Positions 26,667-35,101 of a stretch of DNA of 64,000 nucleotides are shown piece after piece. The notes beneath the pieces are model-generated. The model was not told where the DNA came from, did no database searches, and was given only the letters and a program-made list of their open reading frames with translations. Source of the stretch: Haladaptatus halobius (lineage in GTDB: Archaea; Halobacteriota; Halobacteria; Halobacteriales; Haladaptataceae); the NCBI RefSeq assembly GCF_020618475.1, contig NZ_CP085335.1, positions 682,001-746,000 of the forward strand, in the 5' to 3' direction. The translations under genes were made by a program, and so were the position numbers. Numbering within the stretch: position 1 is the stretch's first letter; the number at the start of each line of letters is the position of its first letter.

Positions 26667-27755
26667 ATGAACGAAGAGGAGTTACGCGACGGGCTGGCTG
26701 AAGCGGGGCTGTCGGAGTACCAAGTGAAGGCGTACGTCACGCTCTTGGAACTCGGGAGCGCGGCGGCGACGGACTTGGCCGAGAAAGCCGACGTTCCGCG
26801 GTCGCGGATCTACGACATCCTCCGCGACCTCGAAGATGAGGGGTACGTCGAGACGTACGAGCAGGATTCGTTGCGCGCTCGGGCGCAGGATCCGACGGAG
26901 ATCTTCGAAGAGCTCCAAGCGCGTGCGGACGTGCTGAGCGACACGGCGGAGGAAATCAGAGAGCGGTGGCAGAAAACTGGCGTGGGCGGACACCGAATCA
27001 GCGTCCTCAAGCGAGTCGAAACGGTGCTCGAACGGGCGGAGTTGGCAATACGAGACGCGGAAAATCAGGTGCAACTCTCGATCCGACCCGGCCAGTTCGA
27101 CCGTCTGAAACCGGCGCTCCGTTCCGCCGTCGAGAACGACGTGTTCGTCACGGTCTCATTCAACACGTCGCCCGAGCAGCCGTCCTCCCCGCCGACCGAC
27201 GACGAGATGCGCGACGTCGTGACGGAAGCCCGGCACAGGGATCTACCGGCACCGTTCCTCGTTCTGGTTGACCGGGAAGTGACGTGTTACGCTCCTCACA
27301 TGCGTTCGGTCGGTCAGTTTGGCGTCGTGTTCGAGGATACGACGCTGACGTACGTCTTCCACTGGTACTTTCAAGCGGCGCTCTGGGAGTCGTGGCCGGT
27401 CGTCTACACGACCCGCGACGACGGCCTTCCGGCCGAGTACGTCGACATCCGGGAGTGTATCCGCGATATCGCCCCGCTTCTTGCCGACGGTGCGACCATC
27501 GCCGCGTCCGTTCGCGGCAAAGACGCCGGGCGGAAACGAACGCACGACCTCCGAGGCCGAGTGACCGACGTTCTCTACGCGAATCCGGACGGCGACGAGA
27601 GTGCGACGCCGTCCCTCTCCAGTTTGGCCGGACAGGCGACGCTCGTGCTGGAGACGGACGAGGGGGAGTACGGCATCGGCGGTTGGGGAGCGATCCTCGA
27701 AGATATCGAGGCCGAACGGGTGATCATCGAATCGGTACGGTTCGACGACGCGTGA
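26667..27755 (+). CDS. TrmB-family sugar-responsive regulator
   Basis: 362 residues. Residues 5-75 are the TrmB winged helix (LSEYQVKAYVTLLELGSAAA, then ADVPRSRIYDILRDLEDEGY), followed by a coiled-coil dimer segment (about 80-115) and a C-terminal sugar-sensing domain with a phospholipase D-like half and a beta-rich end. The length matches haloarchaeal TrmB (about 350-360). It is transcribed divergently from the ABC operon with a shared 155-base spacer, so control of that operon is the natural role. In the family, sugar binding releases the protein from DNA. Confidence 0.88.
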   Translation: MNEEELRDGLAEAGLSEYQVKAYVTLLELGSAAATDLAEKADVPRSRIYDILRDLEDEGYVETYEQDSLRARAQDPTEIFEELQARADVLSDTAEEIRERWQKTGVGGHRISVLKRVETVLERAELAIRDAENQVQLSIRPGQFDRLKPALRSAVENDVFVTVSFNTSPEQPSSPPTDDEMRDVVTEARHRDLPAPFLVLVDREVTCYAPHMRSVGQFGVVFEDTTLTYVFHWYFQAALWESWPVVYTTRDDGLPAEYVDIRECIRDIAPLLADGATIAASVRGKDAGRKRTHDLRGRVTDVLYANPDGDESATPSLSSLAGQATLVLETDEGEYGIGGWGAILEDIEAERVIIESVRFDDA

Positions 27756-28059
27756 GTACGCCCGGGGAACCGATCGCTGGTCTCGTTCCCTGGGGGTCCT
27801 CAAACCCGAACTTCCGACCGGAATCCGAAGATCACCCGCTCCATTTGGCCGTTGTTGCTCCGAACGAAGTACGGTAGTACGTCGACCCACCGGTTAGAGG
27901 AACGACCGCACGTCGTTATCGAACCGCGAACGGTCGTCTCGTGGGGAATCCACAACTGTCGTCGATCGAACGAAACCGGGAATGCAGACCCGACGCCGAG
28001 GCGAATCGTCGCCTCCGCCCGCCAGTATCGTTATGCCGGGCAACGTGCTACGAATCCGC

Positions 28060-28959
28060 ATGGGAGATATCGACGTCGCCATCGGCGTGGACGCGGACTG
28101 CGTCGCCGGGTGGCTCGGATCGTACGGTGGGGAAGATTCGCCGGCGGATCTGTCGCGGGGGCTCTCGGCTGGTAACGAAGGCATTCCGCGGATGCTGGAA
28201 CTGTTCGAGACCGAAGACGTGACCACGTCGTGGTACGTCCCCGGCCACACCATCGAAACGTTTCGGGACGAAATCGAAGCGGTCGCGGACGCGGGTCACG
28301 AACTCGGCATCCACGGCTATTCGCACGAGAATCCGACGGATCTCACCCGTGAGCAGGAGGACGCGATCATGGAAGCGTCGATCGATCTGATAAAAGATAT
28401 CACCGGAGAGCGGCCGGCCGGCCACCGCGCGAGTTGGTGGGAGTTCAGCGAAAACACGCCGGAACTCGTGGAGAAACATGATTTCCTCTACGACAGCAGC
28501 CTGATGGAACGGGAGTTCGAACCGGGGTACATGCGAAAGGGAGACCGGTGGGAGAAGATCGACTACGAGCGAGATCCGGATACGTGGATGGAGCCGTATC
28601 GATACGGCGAAGAGACGGACGTCGTCGAGATTCCGATCAGTTGGTACCGCGACGACATTCCGCCGATGATGTTCATCAAACACCCTCACTACAACATGGG
28701 GTACGCGAGTCCGAGGATGATCCACGAGGAACTCTACAAGGCGCAGTTCGACTTCCTCTACAACCGCCGCGGTGCGGGCGTCTACACGCTGACCATCCAT
28801 CCGGACGTCCATGGGAAGCCCCACATGATTCCGCTCCTCGAGGAGTTCATCCAGTACGTCAAGGGCCACGAGAACGCCGAGTTCAAGACGCTCGAAGCTA
28901 TCGCTCGAAAGTACGAGGACGACCCGTCGGTCTACGAGAGCGACGGCGAGTACGTCTAA
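28060..28959 (+). CDS. polysaccharide-deacetylase family amidohydrolase
   Basis: 299 residues from the ATG at 28060 (MGDIDVAIGVDAD); in-frame Mets at 27982 and 28033 would add 26 or 9 residues that look non-coding. NodB-homology features: VGVDAD-type Asp near residue 10, GHELGIHGYSHENPT with the metal-binding His pair, and TLTIHPDVHGKPH near the end. The family includes chitin/peptidoglycan deacetylases and relatives acting on cyclic imides or allantoin; with no signal peptide and no cell-wall peptidoglycan in this organism, a soluble small-molecule amidase is more likely. Its stop overlaps the convergent asparaginase stop by 4 bases. Confidence 0.84.
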   Translation: MGDIDVAIGVDADCVAGWLGSYGGEDSPADLSRGLSAGNEGIPRMLELFETEDVTTSWYVPGHTIETFRDEIEAVADAGHELGIHGYSHENPTDLTREQEDAIMEASIDLIKDITGERPAGHRASWWEFSENTPELVEKHDFLYDSSLMEREFEPGYMRKGDRWEKIDYERDPDTWMEPYRYGEETDVVEIPISWYRDDIPPMMFIKHPHYNMGYASPRMIHEELYKAQFDFLYNRRGAGVYTLTIHPDVHGKPHMIPLLEEFIQYVKGHENAEFKTLEAIARKYEDDPSVYESDGEYV

Positions 28960-29927
28960 TCCTCGAACAGCGCTTGAATCGATTCGAGGTCGTCGTGTTC
29001 TGACAGCGCGAGCGTCAGCTTGAGGCGCGCTTTCTGCGCCGGCAAATCTCCCTCGAACATCGCGCCGTACTCTCGAAGCTTCGCCCCACCGCCCACTCCC
29101 CCGTAGATTGGCGCGGTTCGACCGGCGATGCACCGCGATGTCACGACGACCGGAATCCCGTCGTCGACCGTGGACCGGACGAACGCCCCGAGTTCGGCGG
29201 TGACGTTCCCGAGTCCGGTCCCTTCGACGACGAGTCCGTCGGCCCCCCGCTCGACGACCGCCTTCCCTACCGTCTCGTCGACGCCCGCTCCGCTCCGTAT
29301 CGCGTACACCGACGGTTCGAGCGATCCGTTCGCGATAGGGGTCGTTTCGCTTCGCGGTCGGCGGAGTATCCGCACGCCCTCGCGGTCGACCGTGGCGACC
29401 GGGCCGACGTCGGGCGAGTCGAACGCGTCGAGCCTCGACGTATGGACTTTGGTCCCGAACCGGGCGGCGTGGACCGTCCCGTCGAACGCGATGAACGTTC
29501 CGCCCCGTCCCTCGTTCGCGAAGGTTCTGGCGGCCTCGAACGTCGTGACAAGGTTCGCCGGCCCGTCCGAGGACACCTCGTCGGGACGTCGCTGCGCCCC
29601 GGTGAGAAACACCGGCGTCTCCGGTTGTAAGGTGGCGTCGAGGTAGTACGCCGTCTCCTCCATCGTGTCCGTCCCGTGCGTGACGACCACCGCGTCGACT
29701 GCCGCGTCGCCGATTCGGTCGTAGACGCGGCCGCCGATCGCTTCGAGCGTCTCCGCGTTCAGTTCGTAGCTCGGAATCTGGGCCACCTGCTCGACTTCGA
29801 TATCGCCGACCGCGTCCAGTTCCGGAACCGCCTCGACGAGTCGGTCGCCGCCTTCCGTCGGTACCGCACCGTTTTCGCCCGCCGTACTGGCGATCGTCCC
29901 GCCGGTGCTGAGCACGGTCACGTTCAT
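28956..29927 (-). CDS. ansA: L-asparaginase
   Basis: 323 residues of the bacterial/archaeal asparaginase fold. The first catalytic Thr lies in STGGTIAST at the N-terminus, and the second motif is VVTHGTDTMEET (about residues 80-91), giving the Thr-Asp pair; a Lys lies further on. It hydrolyses asparagine (or a related amide) to aspartate and ammonia in the cytoplasm, since no signal peptide is present. It converges with the deacetylase gene with overlapping stops. A Glu-tRNA(Gln) amidotransferase GatD is related but carries an extra N-terminal domain that is absent here. Confidence 0.88.
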   Translation of the reverse strand: MNVTVLSTGGTIASTAGENGAVPTEGGDRLVEAVPELDAVGDIEVEQVAQIPSYELNAETLEAIGGRVYDRIGDAAVDAVVVTHGTDTMEETAYYLDATLQPETPVFLTGAQRRPDEVSSDGPANLVTTFEAARTFANEGRGGTFIAFDGTVHAARFGTKVHTSRLDAFDSPDVGPVATVDREGVRILRRPRSETTPIANGSLEPSVYAIRSGAGVDETVGKAVVERGADGLVVEGTGLGNVTAELGAFVRSTVDDGIPVVVTSRCIAGRTAPIYGGVGGGAKLREYGAMFEGDLPAQKARLKLTLALSEHDDLESIQALFED

Positions 29928-30062
29928 GAGCGCCGGTACGTCCTACAGGAAAAATCGGTGCGGGGTTCTCTCCGATGGTGGCCCGAATCTCTTAGAACGG
30001 GCTCCCACTGATGCTATCGTACAATTACTATTAACGGACGGCCGTTTACTATCGACTTATGG

Positions 30063-30755
30063 ATGGAACGCCCTACCGTCTCGATCGTCACCGCGGCGTA
30101 CAACGCGGAAAAACACATCGAACGGGCGCTCGAGAGCGTCCGACGACAAACCGTCGACACGTTCGAAATCGAGCACATCGTCGTCGACGATGGTTCGGTC
30201 GATAGAACGGCGGCTATCGTCGAAGCGTTCGACGCATCGTACCTGCGTCTCGTAGAAAACGAGCGAAACAGCGGCGACGGGACGATAGCCTGCAATCGAG
30301 GAATCGAGGAGGCGCGCGGCGAGTATCTCGTGGTGCTCGACGCGGACGACGAGTTTCTCCCGTCGTTGGTCGAGCGGATGTCGGACGTTCTCGTGGCTCG
30401 GCGGGATATTGATTTCGTCTACGGCGATTACTACGAGCGATTTCCCGACGGTGAACGAGTCCGAGTCGATACGGGGACGGACATCATGAACACCGTCAAA
30501 GTCGGGACGATGCATCGGACGGAACGACTCCGGGAATTCGACCTGTACGACTCGGAGATGATCTTCGCGGAGTACGATCTGTTACTGCGGTACCTAGACG
30601 CTGGCCTCGATGGCTACCACATCGATAATCCGCTGTTCGTATACCATCGACGAAGGGACAGCGAAACCGCCGACCGTTCGAGAGTCGAAGCCGGCAGAGA
30701 GGAACTGAAAGCGAAATACGGTCGGAACCTTCAGTTCCGGGATTACGAGTTCTGA
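30063..30755 (+). CDS. family 2 glycosyltransferase
   Basis: 230 residues with a GT-A fold: nucleotide-sugar binding start VSIVTAAYNAEKHIERALES, the Asp of VDDGSVDRT, and the metal-binding VVLDADDEFLP. No membrane segment is seen; such enzymes add sugars to lipid carriers, glycoproteins or polysaccharides at the inner face of the membrane. The start MERPTVSIVT at 30063 matches the family; an ATG four bases earlier is out of frame. The gene stands alone, with no surrounding glycosylation cluster. Confidence 0.87.
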   Translation: MERPTVSIVTAAYNAEKHIERALESVRRQTVDTFEIEHIVVDDGSVDRTAAIVEAFDASYLRLVENERNSGDGTIACNRGIEEARGEYLVVLDADDEFLPSLVERMSDVLVARRDIDFVYGDYYERFPDGERVRVDTGTDIMNTVKVGTMHRTERLREFDLYDSEMIFAEYDLLLRYLDAGLDGYHIDNPLFVYHRRRDSETADRSRVEAGREELKAKYGRNLQFRDYEF

Positions 30756-30866
30756 GCGGGGTTCGAAGGGGCCAAGAGGTGAGGGCGTTCCCGTCGAGTC
30801 GCCGGGCGACCGACGGACGTGACGGTAGTGTCTTCAAGCGTTCCTCCTAAAGGGAAACCGAACACC

Positions 30867-32060
30867 ATGTCAACTCGTCGGAATCGTGTCGCGCTCGCCG
30901 GAATCATCTTCGTCATCCTGCTCGCACAGGTGCTGCTGTATCCGGGTATCGACACGTTGGTCGTCGTCTTCGGTGGGGCGGAAACGCTCTCCGCGAGCAT
31001 GTGGTTTCTCGCCGCCGAGTTCGCCGCGTTCGTCGCGTTCGCCGGTCTCTGGGGTGCGGTGAGCGACGCGACGGGTCGACGCGTCCCGTTCATCGTCGCC
31101 GGGACGGTCGGCGGCTTCGTCGGGTACGGTCTACTCGGTCTGTTGCCGACGCTCGGTGTGGCTACCTTCGGCGCGGCGGTCGCACTCAGGGTCTTTCAAG
31201 GGGCGGCGACCATCGGCGCGTTCTCGCTGGCGATCACGATGCTGATGGATCTCGAGGGCGGCCACGGTCGGAACATGGGGGCGGCCGGAATCGCCATCGG
31301 CGGGGGAACCGCGCTCGGGGCACCGCTCGGCGGCCAGCTCTACGAACTCGGGCCGCTCGTCCCCGTCTATATCGCCAGCGGACTGCTGCTGGTCGTCGCG
31401 CTCGTCGCGGCGGTCGTCCTCGAAGATAGCGAGACGAGCACCCGTCGGGAGGGAGTTTCGGGCGCTATCGTCCGGATTCGGCAGACACCACTGTTGCTCG
31501 TCCCGTACGCCTTCGGGTTCATCGACCGCCTGACGGCCGGGTTCTTCGCGCTCGTCGGGACGTTATACTTTCGGGAGGTCTTCGAACTCGACCCCGGGAC
31601 GACCGGCCTCATGCTCGCGCTCTTCTTCGCGCCGTTCGCGCTCCTCCAGTATCCGTTCGGCGTCGTCTCGGACCGAATCGGGCGAACGATTCCCATCGTC
31701 GTCGGGTCGACGCTGTACGGCGTCGCCGTCGTCGGCGTCGGCGTCGCGCCGTCGGTTCGCGCGGCCGCGCTGGCGATGATTCTCGTCGGCGTCATCGGCG
31801 CGATGATGGCTCCGGCGACGATGGCGCTCGTCACCGATCTGGCACCGAGCAGCGACCGAGGAGTCGCGATGGCCGGCTTCAACGCGTTCGGTAGCGTCGG
31901 ATTCTTGGCCGGTATCCTCGTCGGCGGCGCGGTGGCCGACCGGTTCGGCTACGTGTCCGCGTTCGTCGTCGCCGGCGGCGTCGAAATCGCCCTCGCGGTG
32001 CTCGTCCTTCCGGTGGTCTTCCGGGTCGACCGGTTCGAGACGCCACATCCGCGGTGGTAA
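30867..32060 (+). CDS. MFS transporter
   Basis: 397 residues from the ATG at 30867 with about twelve helices. The conserved loop between helices 2 and 3 reads GAVSDATGRRVPF, and its counterpart in the second half is GVVSDRIGRTIPI, both standard for the major facilitator superfamily. The pattern is closest to drug/sugar exporter branches; the substrate is not readable. The start was chosen at MSTRRNRVALAG because the family N-terminus is short; an upstream in-frame ATG at 30819 adds a non-helical tail. Codon use is strongly GC-biased like its neighbours. Confidence 0.9.
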   Translation: MSTRRNRVALAGIIFVILLAQVLLYPGIDTLVVVFGGAETLSASMWFLAAEFAAFVAFAGLWGAVSDATGRRVPFIVAGTVGGFVGYGLLGLLPTLGVATFGAAVALRVFQGAATIGAFSLAITMLMDLEGGHGRNMGAAGIAIGGGTALGAPLGGQLYELGPLVPVYIASGLLLVVALVAAVVLEDSETSTRREGVSGAIVRIRQTPLLLVPYAFGFIDRLTAGFFALVGTLYFREVFELDPGTTGLMLALFFAPFALLQYPFGVVSDRIGRTIPIVVGSTLYGVAVVGVGVAPSVRAAALAMILVGVIGAMMAPATMALVTDLAPSSDRGVAMAGFNAFGSVGFLAGILVGGAVADRFGYVSAFVVAGGVEIALAVLVLPVVFRVDRFETPHPRW

Positions 32061-32237
32061 TACAGTCTCTACTTAGCACCTTAGCCACCGAGCTGTTAGA
32101 TTTGTGGTGCGAATGTACCACGGGTTTCCCCCCGGAAATGAGACGACTCGATAACCGCCGTGCTGAATATAGAATATAACTTCAGCGGACCTCGATCTGA
32201 TCGGCCAGAACAGTCTTTGACGGATACAGCGATTTAG

Positions 32238-32903
32238 ATGCCTACGATGAGCGAAACGAACGCAAACGAAGCAACTGGGAAACTTGTCGTGGGAACATTC
32301 CTGACGCTCGATGGTGTGATGCAGGCACCAGGTGGCCCCGAGGAGGACCGTGACGGTGGCTTTGAACAGGGTGGCTGGTCGGTGAACTACTGGAACGAGC
32401 AGATGGGCGAGATCATAGACGGCCAGTTCGCCGAGGCCGACGCGCTGCTGCTCGGCAGAAAGACGTACGAGATCTTCGCCGCACACTGGCCCAACGTCGA
32501 TGCGGAGGATGATCCCGTGGCGACGAAACTGAACAGCATGCCCAAATACGTCGCCTCCAGGACCCTCGACGTGGTGGAGTGGAACAACTCGACGCTCCTC
32601 TCGGGTGACGTCGCGGAGGCCGTCGAGGATCTCAAGACGGAGCGCGGGGACGTGATCATGGTGCAGGGGAGCCACGATCTGATCCAGACGCTGCTCGCAC
32701 ACGACCTCGTCGACGAGTTCTGGCTCTGGATATTCCCCTTGGTGCTGGGGGACGGGAAACGGTTGTTCGAGGCGGGGACAATTCCTGCGGCCCTTGAACT
32801 GACGAAGGCGGAGACATCGAGTACAGGGGTGCAGATGCTTCGATACGAGCGGTCGGGAGAGATTGATCTTGGCTCGTTCGCATTGGATGATGTAACGGAG
32901 TGA
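32238..32903 (+). CDS. RibD C-terminal / dihydrofolate reductase-like protein
   Basis: 221 residues with the DHFR-like fold used in RibD and related reductases: start VVGTFLTLDGVMQAPGG, then LLLGRKTYEIFAAHWP, NADPH-side GDVIMVQGSHDLIQTLL and the end segment FWLWIFPLVLGDGKRLFEAG. These short stand-alone proteins are probably NADPH-dependent reductases of unknown substrate, not true folate enzymes. It is monocistronic. A second Met at 32247 (MSETNANE) is an equal start candidate. A dispersed motif fragment (GTGCTGAATA) lies at 32160-32169 upstream. Confidence 0.83.
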   Translation: MPTMSETNANEATGKLVVGTFLTLDGVMQAPGGPEEDRDGGFEQGGWSVNYWNEQMGEIIDGQFAEADALLLGRKTYEIFAAHWPNVDAEDDPVATKLNSMPKYVASRTLDVVEWNNSTLLSGDVAEAVEDLKTERGDVIMVQGSHDLIQTLLAHDLVDEFWLWIFPLVLGDGKRLFEAGTIPAALELTKAETSSTGVQMLRYERSGEIDLGSFALDDVTE

Positions 32904-33028
32904 TTCTCGGTACTGACGCGAGTCCGTCACCACTAAAAGCCGAGCAAAATACGAGGTCTGAGACGCGTCCTGTATTCAGCTCGTGATTTCTACCAACCAT
33001 ACGTTAGGTCAAGATCAACCGTGGCGCT

Positions 33029-33049
33029 GCAAGGGCGCTGTTCCCTTGC
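33029..33049 (-). terminator. hairpin downstream of the bacterial-type cassette
   Basis: Perfect 7-base stem GCAAGGG/CCCTTGC around a 7-base loop, 38 bases after the stop of the nitroreductase-like gene. It lacks a T-run, so it is only a possible terminator, perhaps inherited with the cassette. Confidence 0.35.
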
Positions 33050-33086
33050 CTGGACGCCCTCTAGCGGCCGACCTTGGCGGGTGCTT

Positions 33087-33551
33087 TCACGCCTTGGTCC
33101 TCGGCGCGATCCGGAACACGGGGTACCGGCCCGCCACCTCCTCGAACTCTTCGAGCGGCGCGTCCTTGTTCACGGGGATGTGCACCCTGGCGTTCGGCGC
33201 CCGCCCCAGGTAGGCCTTCAGAACGGGCGCGCGCCGTTCCGGCGCCACTTCCTCCAGGCGCACCTCCTCCCGGCGGCCGTGGCGCAGGACGGCCTCTCCC
33301 TCGACCGCCCTGACGTTGCGCACCCAGTTGGCGCCCTCCCCGAGCATGGATACGAGGTAGCGCTCGCCCCCCACGTCTGCCACGACGAGCGGCAGGCTCA
33401 CGGTCCGGCCGGACTTCCGGCCCGGCACCTCCAGGGTGACGAGGTAGTCCGGGCCGACCCCGCGCGCGGAGAGCGCGGCGGTGAACCGGTCGGCGAGGCG
33501 CGCGATCCGATTGGGGCGTCCGCCGCGGTACAACCACTTCCTCAGTTCCAT
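33087..33551 (-). CDS. F420-type nitroreductase/quinone reductase-like protein (Ddn/DUF385), probably of bacterial origin
   Basis: 154 residues with the split beta-barrel pattern of the deazaflavin-dependent nitroreductase family: GPDYLVTLEVPGRKSGRTVS, LVSMLGEGANWVRNVRAVEG, and a C-terminal PVFRIAPRT. Such proteins bind F420 (or FMN/heme relatives) and reduce quinones or nitro compounds. Composition is unlike its neighbours: many CTG, GTG, AGG and GAG codons, Arg-rich and not acidic. A textbook Shine-Dalgarno AAAGGAGA lies 6 bases before the ATG, rare in haloarchaea, and an upstream coding tail overlaps the ATG. Together these point to DNA from an actinobacterium-like source. Whether it is expressed is unknown. 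Confidence 0.8.
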   Translation of the reverse strand: MELRKWLYRGGRPNRIARLADRFTAALSARGVGPDYLVTLEVPGRKSGRTVSLPLVVADVGGERYLVSMLGEGANWVRNVRAVEGEAVLRHGRREEVRLEEVAPERRAPVLKAYLGRAPNARVHIPVNKDAPLEEFEEVAGRYPVFRIAPRTKA

Positions 33552-34018
33552 TGTTTGTCTCCTTTCCCCGGGGGCAGGCAGTCCCGTGCGCGGTCCCTGG
33601 CGGTCCAGTCGCCGACTCGACCGGCACCGCGGAGGTTCTCTTGCATCCGTCCCAACATGGCCGCGAGCGCGCGTGCCTCCTCCTCCAAGAAACCGGCCAG
33701 GAGTTCCTCGTCCACGCTCGTCTCTTGGGCCATATAGCCGATGGACGAGCGGACAGCGCCCGCTTTGCCGACGACATCGAACCCGTTGACCGTCTCCGAC
33801 CTAGCAGTAGGACGTAACAGCGTCACGAACGTCTTGATAGCGGTTGTCTTGCCTGCCCCGTTCGACCCTAAAAACCCGAAGAATTCATCCTTGGGGGTTT
33901 CGAGGTCGATACCGCGAACCGCTCGGGTACCGTCCGAGTACGTGAGTTCGACGTTCCTCGCTGTGATCGCAGTCGAGGAAACCTCCTGTGTATCGGTCGT
34001 TTCGATAAACAAGATCAC
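33542..34018 (-). pseudogene. ABC-transporter ATPase truncated by foreign DNA
   Basis: From 34018 the reading frame encodes the start of a drug/antibiotic-type ABC ATPase (VELTYSDGTRAVRGIDLETP, Walker A GSNGAGKTT, Q-loop-side IGYMAQETSVDEEL), codons and acidity haloarchaeal. At about 33700-33708 it changes abruptly to Arg/Leu/Ala-rich LLAGFLEEEARALAAMLGRM with bacterial codon use and ends at 33542, overlapping the ATG of the nitroreductase-like gene. Signature and Walker B motifs are missing, so the ATPase is dead. The foreign tail looks like the 3' end of the gene that once preceded the reductase in its donor. The start is a GTG and may be wrong. Confidence 0.75.
33558..33565 (-). promoter_or_regulatory. 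Shine-Dalgarno site of the bacterial-type gene
   Basis: Minus-strand AAAGGAGA, six bases before the ATG at 33551. It fixes the start and marks the segment as bacterial in style. Confidence 0.65.
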
Positions 34019-34203
34019 ACTCCCTCCGTTTCATTCAGAACCGGTCGTGAAGCGGCTTCATTTGGAGCGTCGTTGTATCCCTTATCGGTACCTTGCTTCT
34101 CCATCACGTAGGGACAGTGACCAATTGTTCTCGGATGTAACGCAACCGCGAAGGCACGGCGTGGTGCCTCGATCGGCAGAGAATCGTATTTACGAAGAGA
34201 CAT
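34015..34203 (-). CDS. small hypothetical protein (uncertain)
   Basis: 62 residues (MSLRKYDSLPIEAPRRAF and onward) without recognisable motif. Its start overlaps the stop of the methyltransferase gene and its stop overlaps the GTG start of the truncated ATPase, an arrangement that suggests translational coupling in an operon methyltransferase-small protein-ABC ATPase. The composition is not strongly acidic, so it could also be a chance frame or a decayed gene. Confidence 0.32.
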   Translation of the reverse strand: MSLRKYDSLPIEAPRRAFAVALHPRTIGHCPYVMEKQGTDKGYNDAPNEAASRPVLNETEGV

Positions 34204-34903
34204 ACTCCCTCCTGTCGATTCGGCTATTAGTCTCGGTATGGCTCACTGGCGTGGCAGTTCCGCGCACGAAGGGTCTGAACGGGCTAACACCGATACTCAG
34301 CGTTTCGATCTCGTCGAGAGCGAAGGGACCCGCTGCAATCCAGTCGTCCGTTCGACGGTTGAGATGGCAACCGTTGTCGACCCGTTTCCAGAGTGGTGTC
34401 ATCGCGTCCTGAACGTAGCCACGCAGACCGTCCGACCGAACGTGTTCGAGAAAGCGGAATTCGCCATCCTGCTTCACGACGCGGTGGACTTCCTTGAGGG
34501 CCCGAGGAGGGTCCTGTACCGTACAGAACACCGCGGAGGCGATGACCACGTCGAACGTATCGTCCGCATAGGGCAGGGATTCAGTCCGTCCTGATCGCAG
34601 ATGCATGTCCAGATCGTGCGCGCTGGCTGTTCGCTTCGCCTGCCTCCGCCTGTTGGGATCCGGTTCGATTGCATGCAGGTGGAGTGTTGGCTCACGCTGG
34701 ACTGCTGTTCGCAGGTACGGGACCATTGCACCTCTCCCCGCGCCGAGATCCAGTATCACTCCTTCGAGATCGCGTGCAAGATACCGCCGATGATCAGCAA
34801 GGTCAAAGCGCTCAGAGAGCGCGGCGACGATCGGCTGATCAGGAGTTGGTGGTTTCGTTTCCGTCCGGTTCGTGTTGCCTCTTTCAGCTTTTCTGCTCGG
34901 CAT
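34190..34903 (-). CDS. class I SAM-dependent methyltransferase
   Basis: 237 residues from the ATG at 34903 (MPSRKAERGNTN). SAM-binding motif I is VILDLGAGRGAMVPYL, the acidic loop is HAIEPDPNRR, and post-motifs FDVVIASAVFCTVQDP and LKEVHRVVKQDGEFRFLEHV match UbiE/Methyltransf_11 proteins. The substrate is not readable. A TTTAAA element near 34970 could serve as promoter here and for the divergent HTH-10 gene. Codon use is less GC-rich than average, like the surrounding decayed region. An in-frame ATG at 34927 is an alternative start. Confidence 0.84.
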   Translation of the reverse strand: MPSRKAERGNTNRTETKPPTPDQPIVAALSERFDLADHRRYLARDLEGVILDLGAGRGAMVPYLRTAVQREPTLHLHAIEPDPNRRRQAKRTASAHDLDMHLRSGRTESLPYADDTFDVVIASAVFCTVQDPPRALKEVHRVVKQDGEFRFLEHVRSDGLRGYVQDAMTPLWKRVDNGCHLNRRTDDWIAAGPFALDEIETLSIGVSPFRPFVRGTATPVSHTETNSRIDRREYVSS

Positions 34904-35101
34904 GAGTTGGTGATATGGACGATCCACCTATGCATGCGAATAGCGCCTCACACCTGAGGCAGGTTTAAATATGCATGTTACATACTCTTCCTTTGATGCG
35001 CCACCGCTCGCGACAGACGCAGCCCAATCAACTCGTTACTAGACAGAGCGGCCGGATACAGTCGTCCCGGGCACTACGGACACAAAGAACGGATCGATAG
35101 C

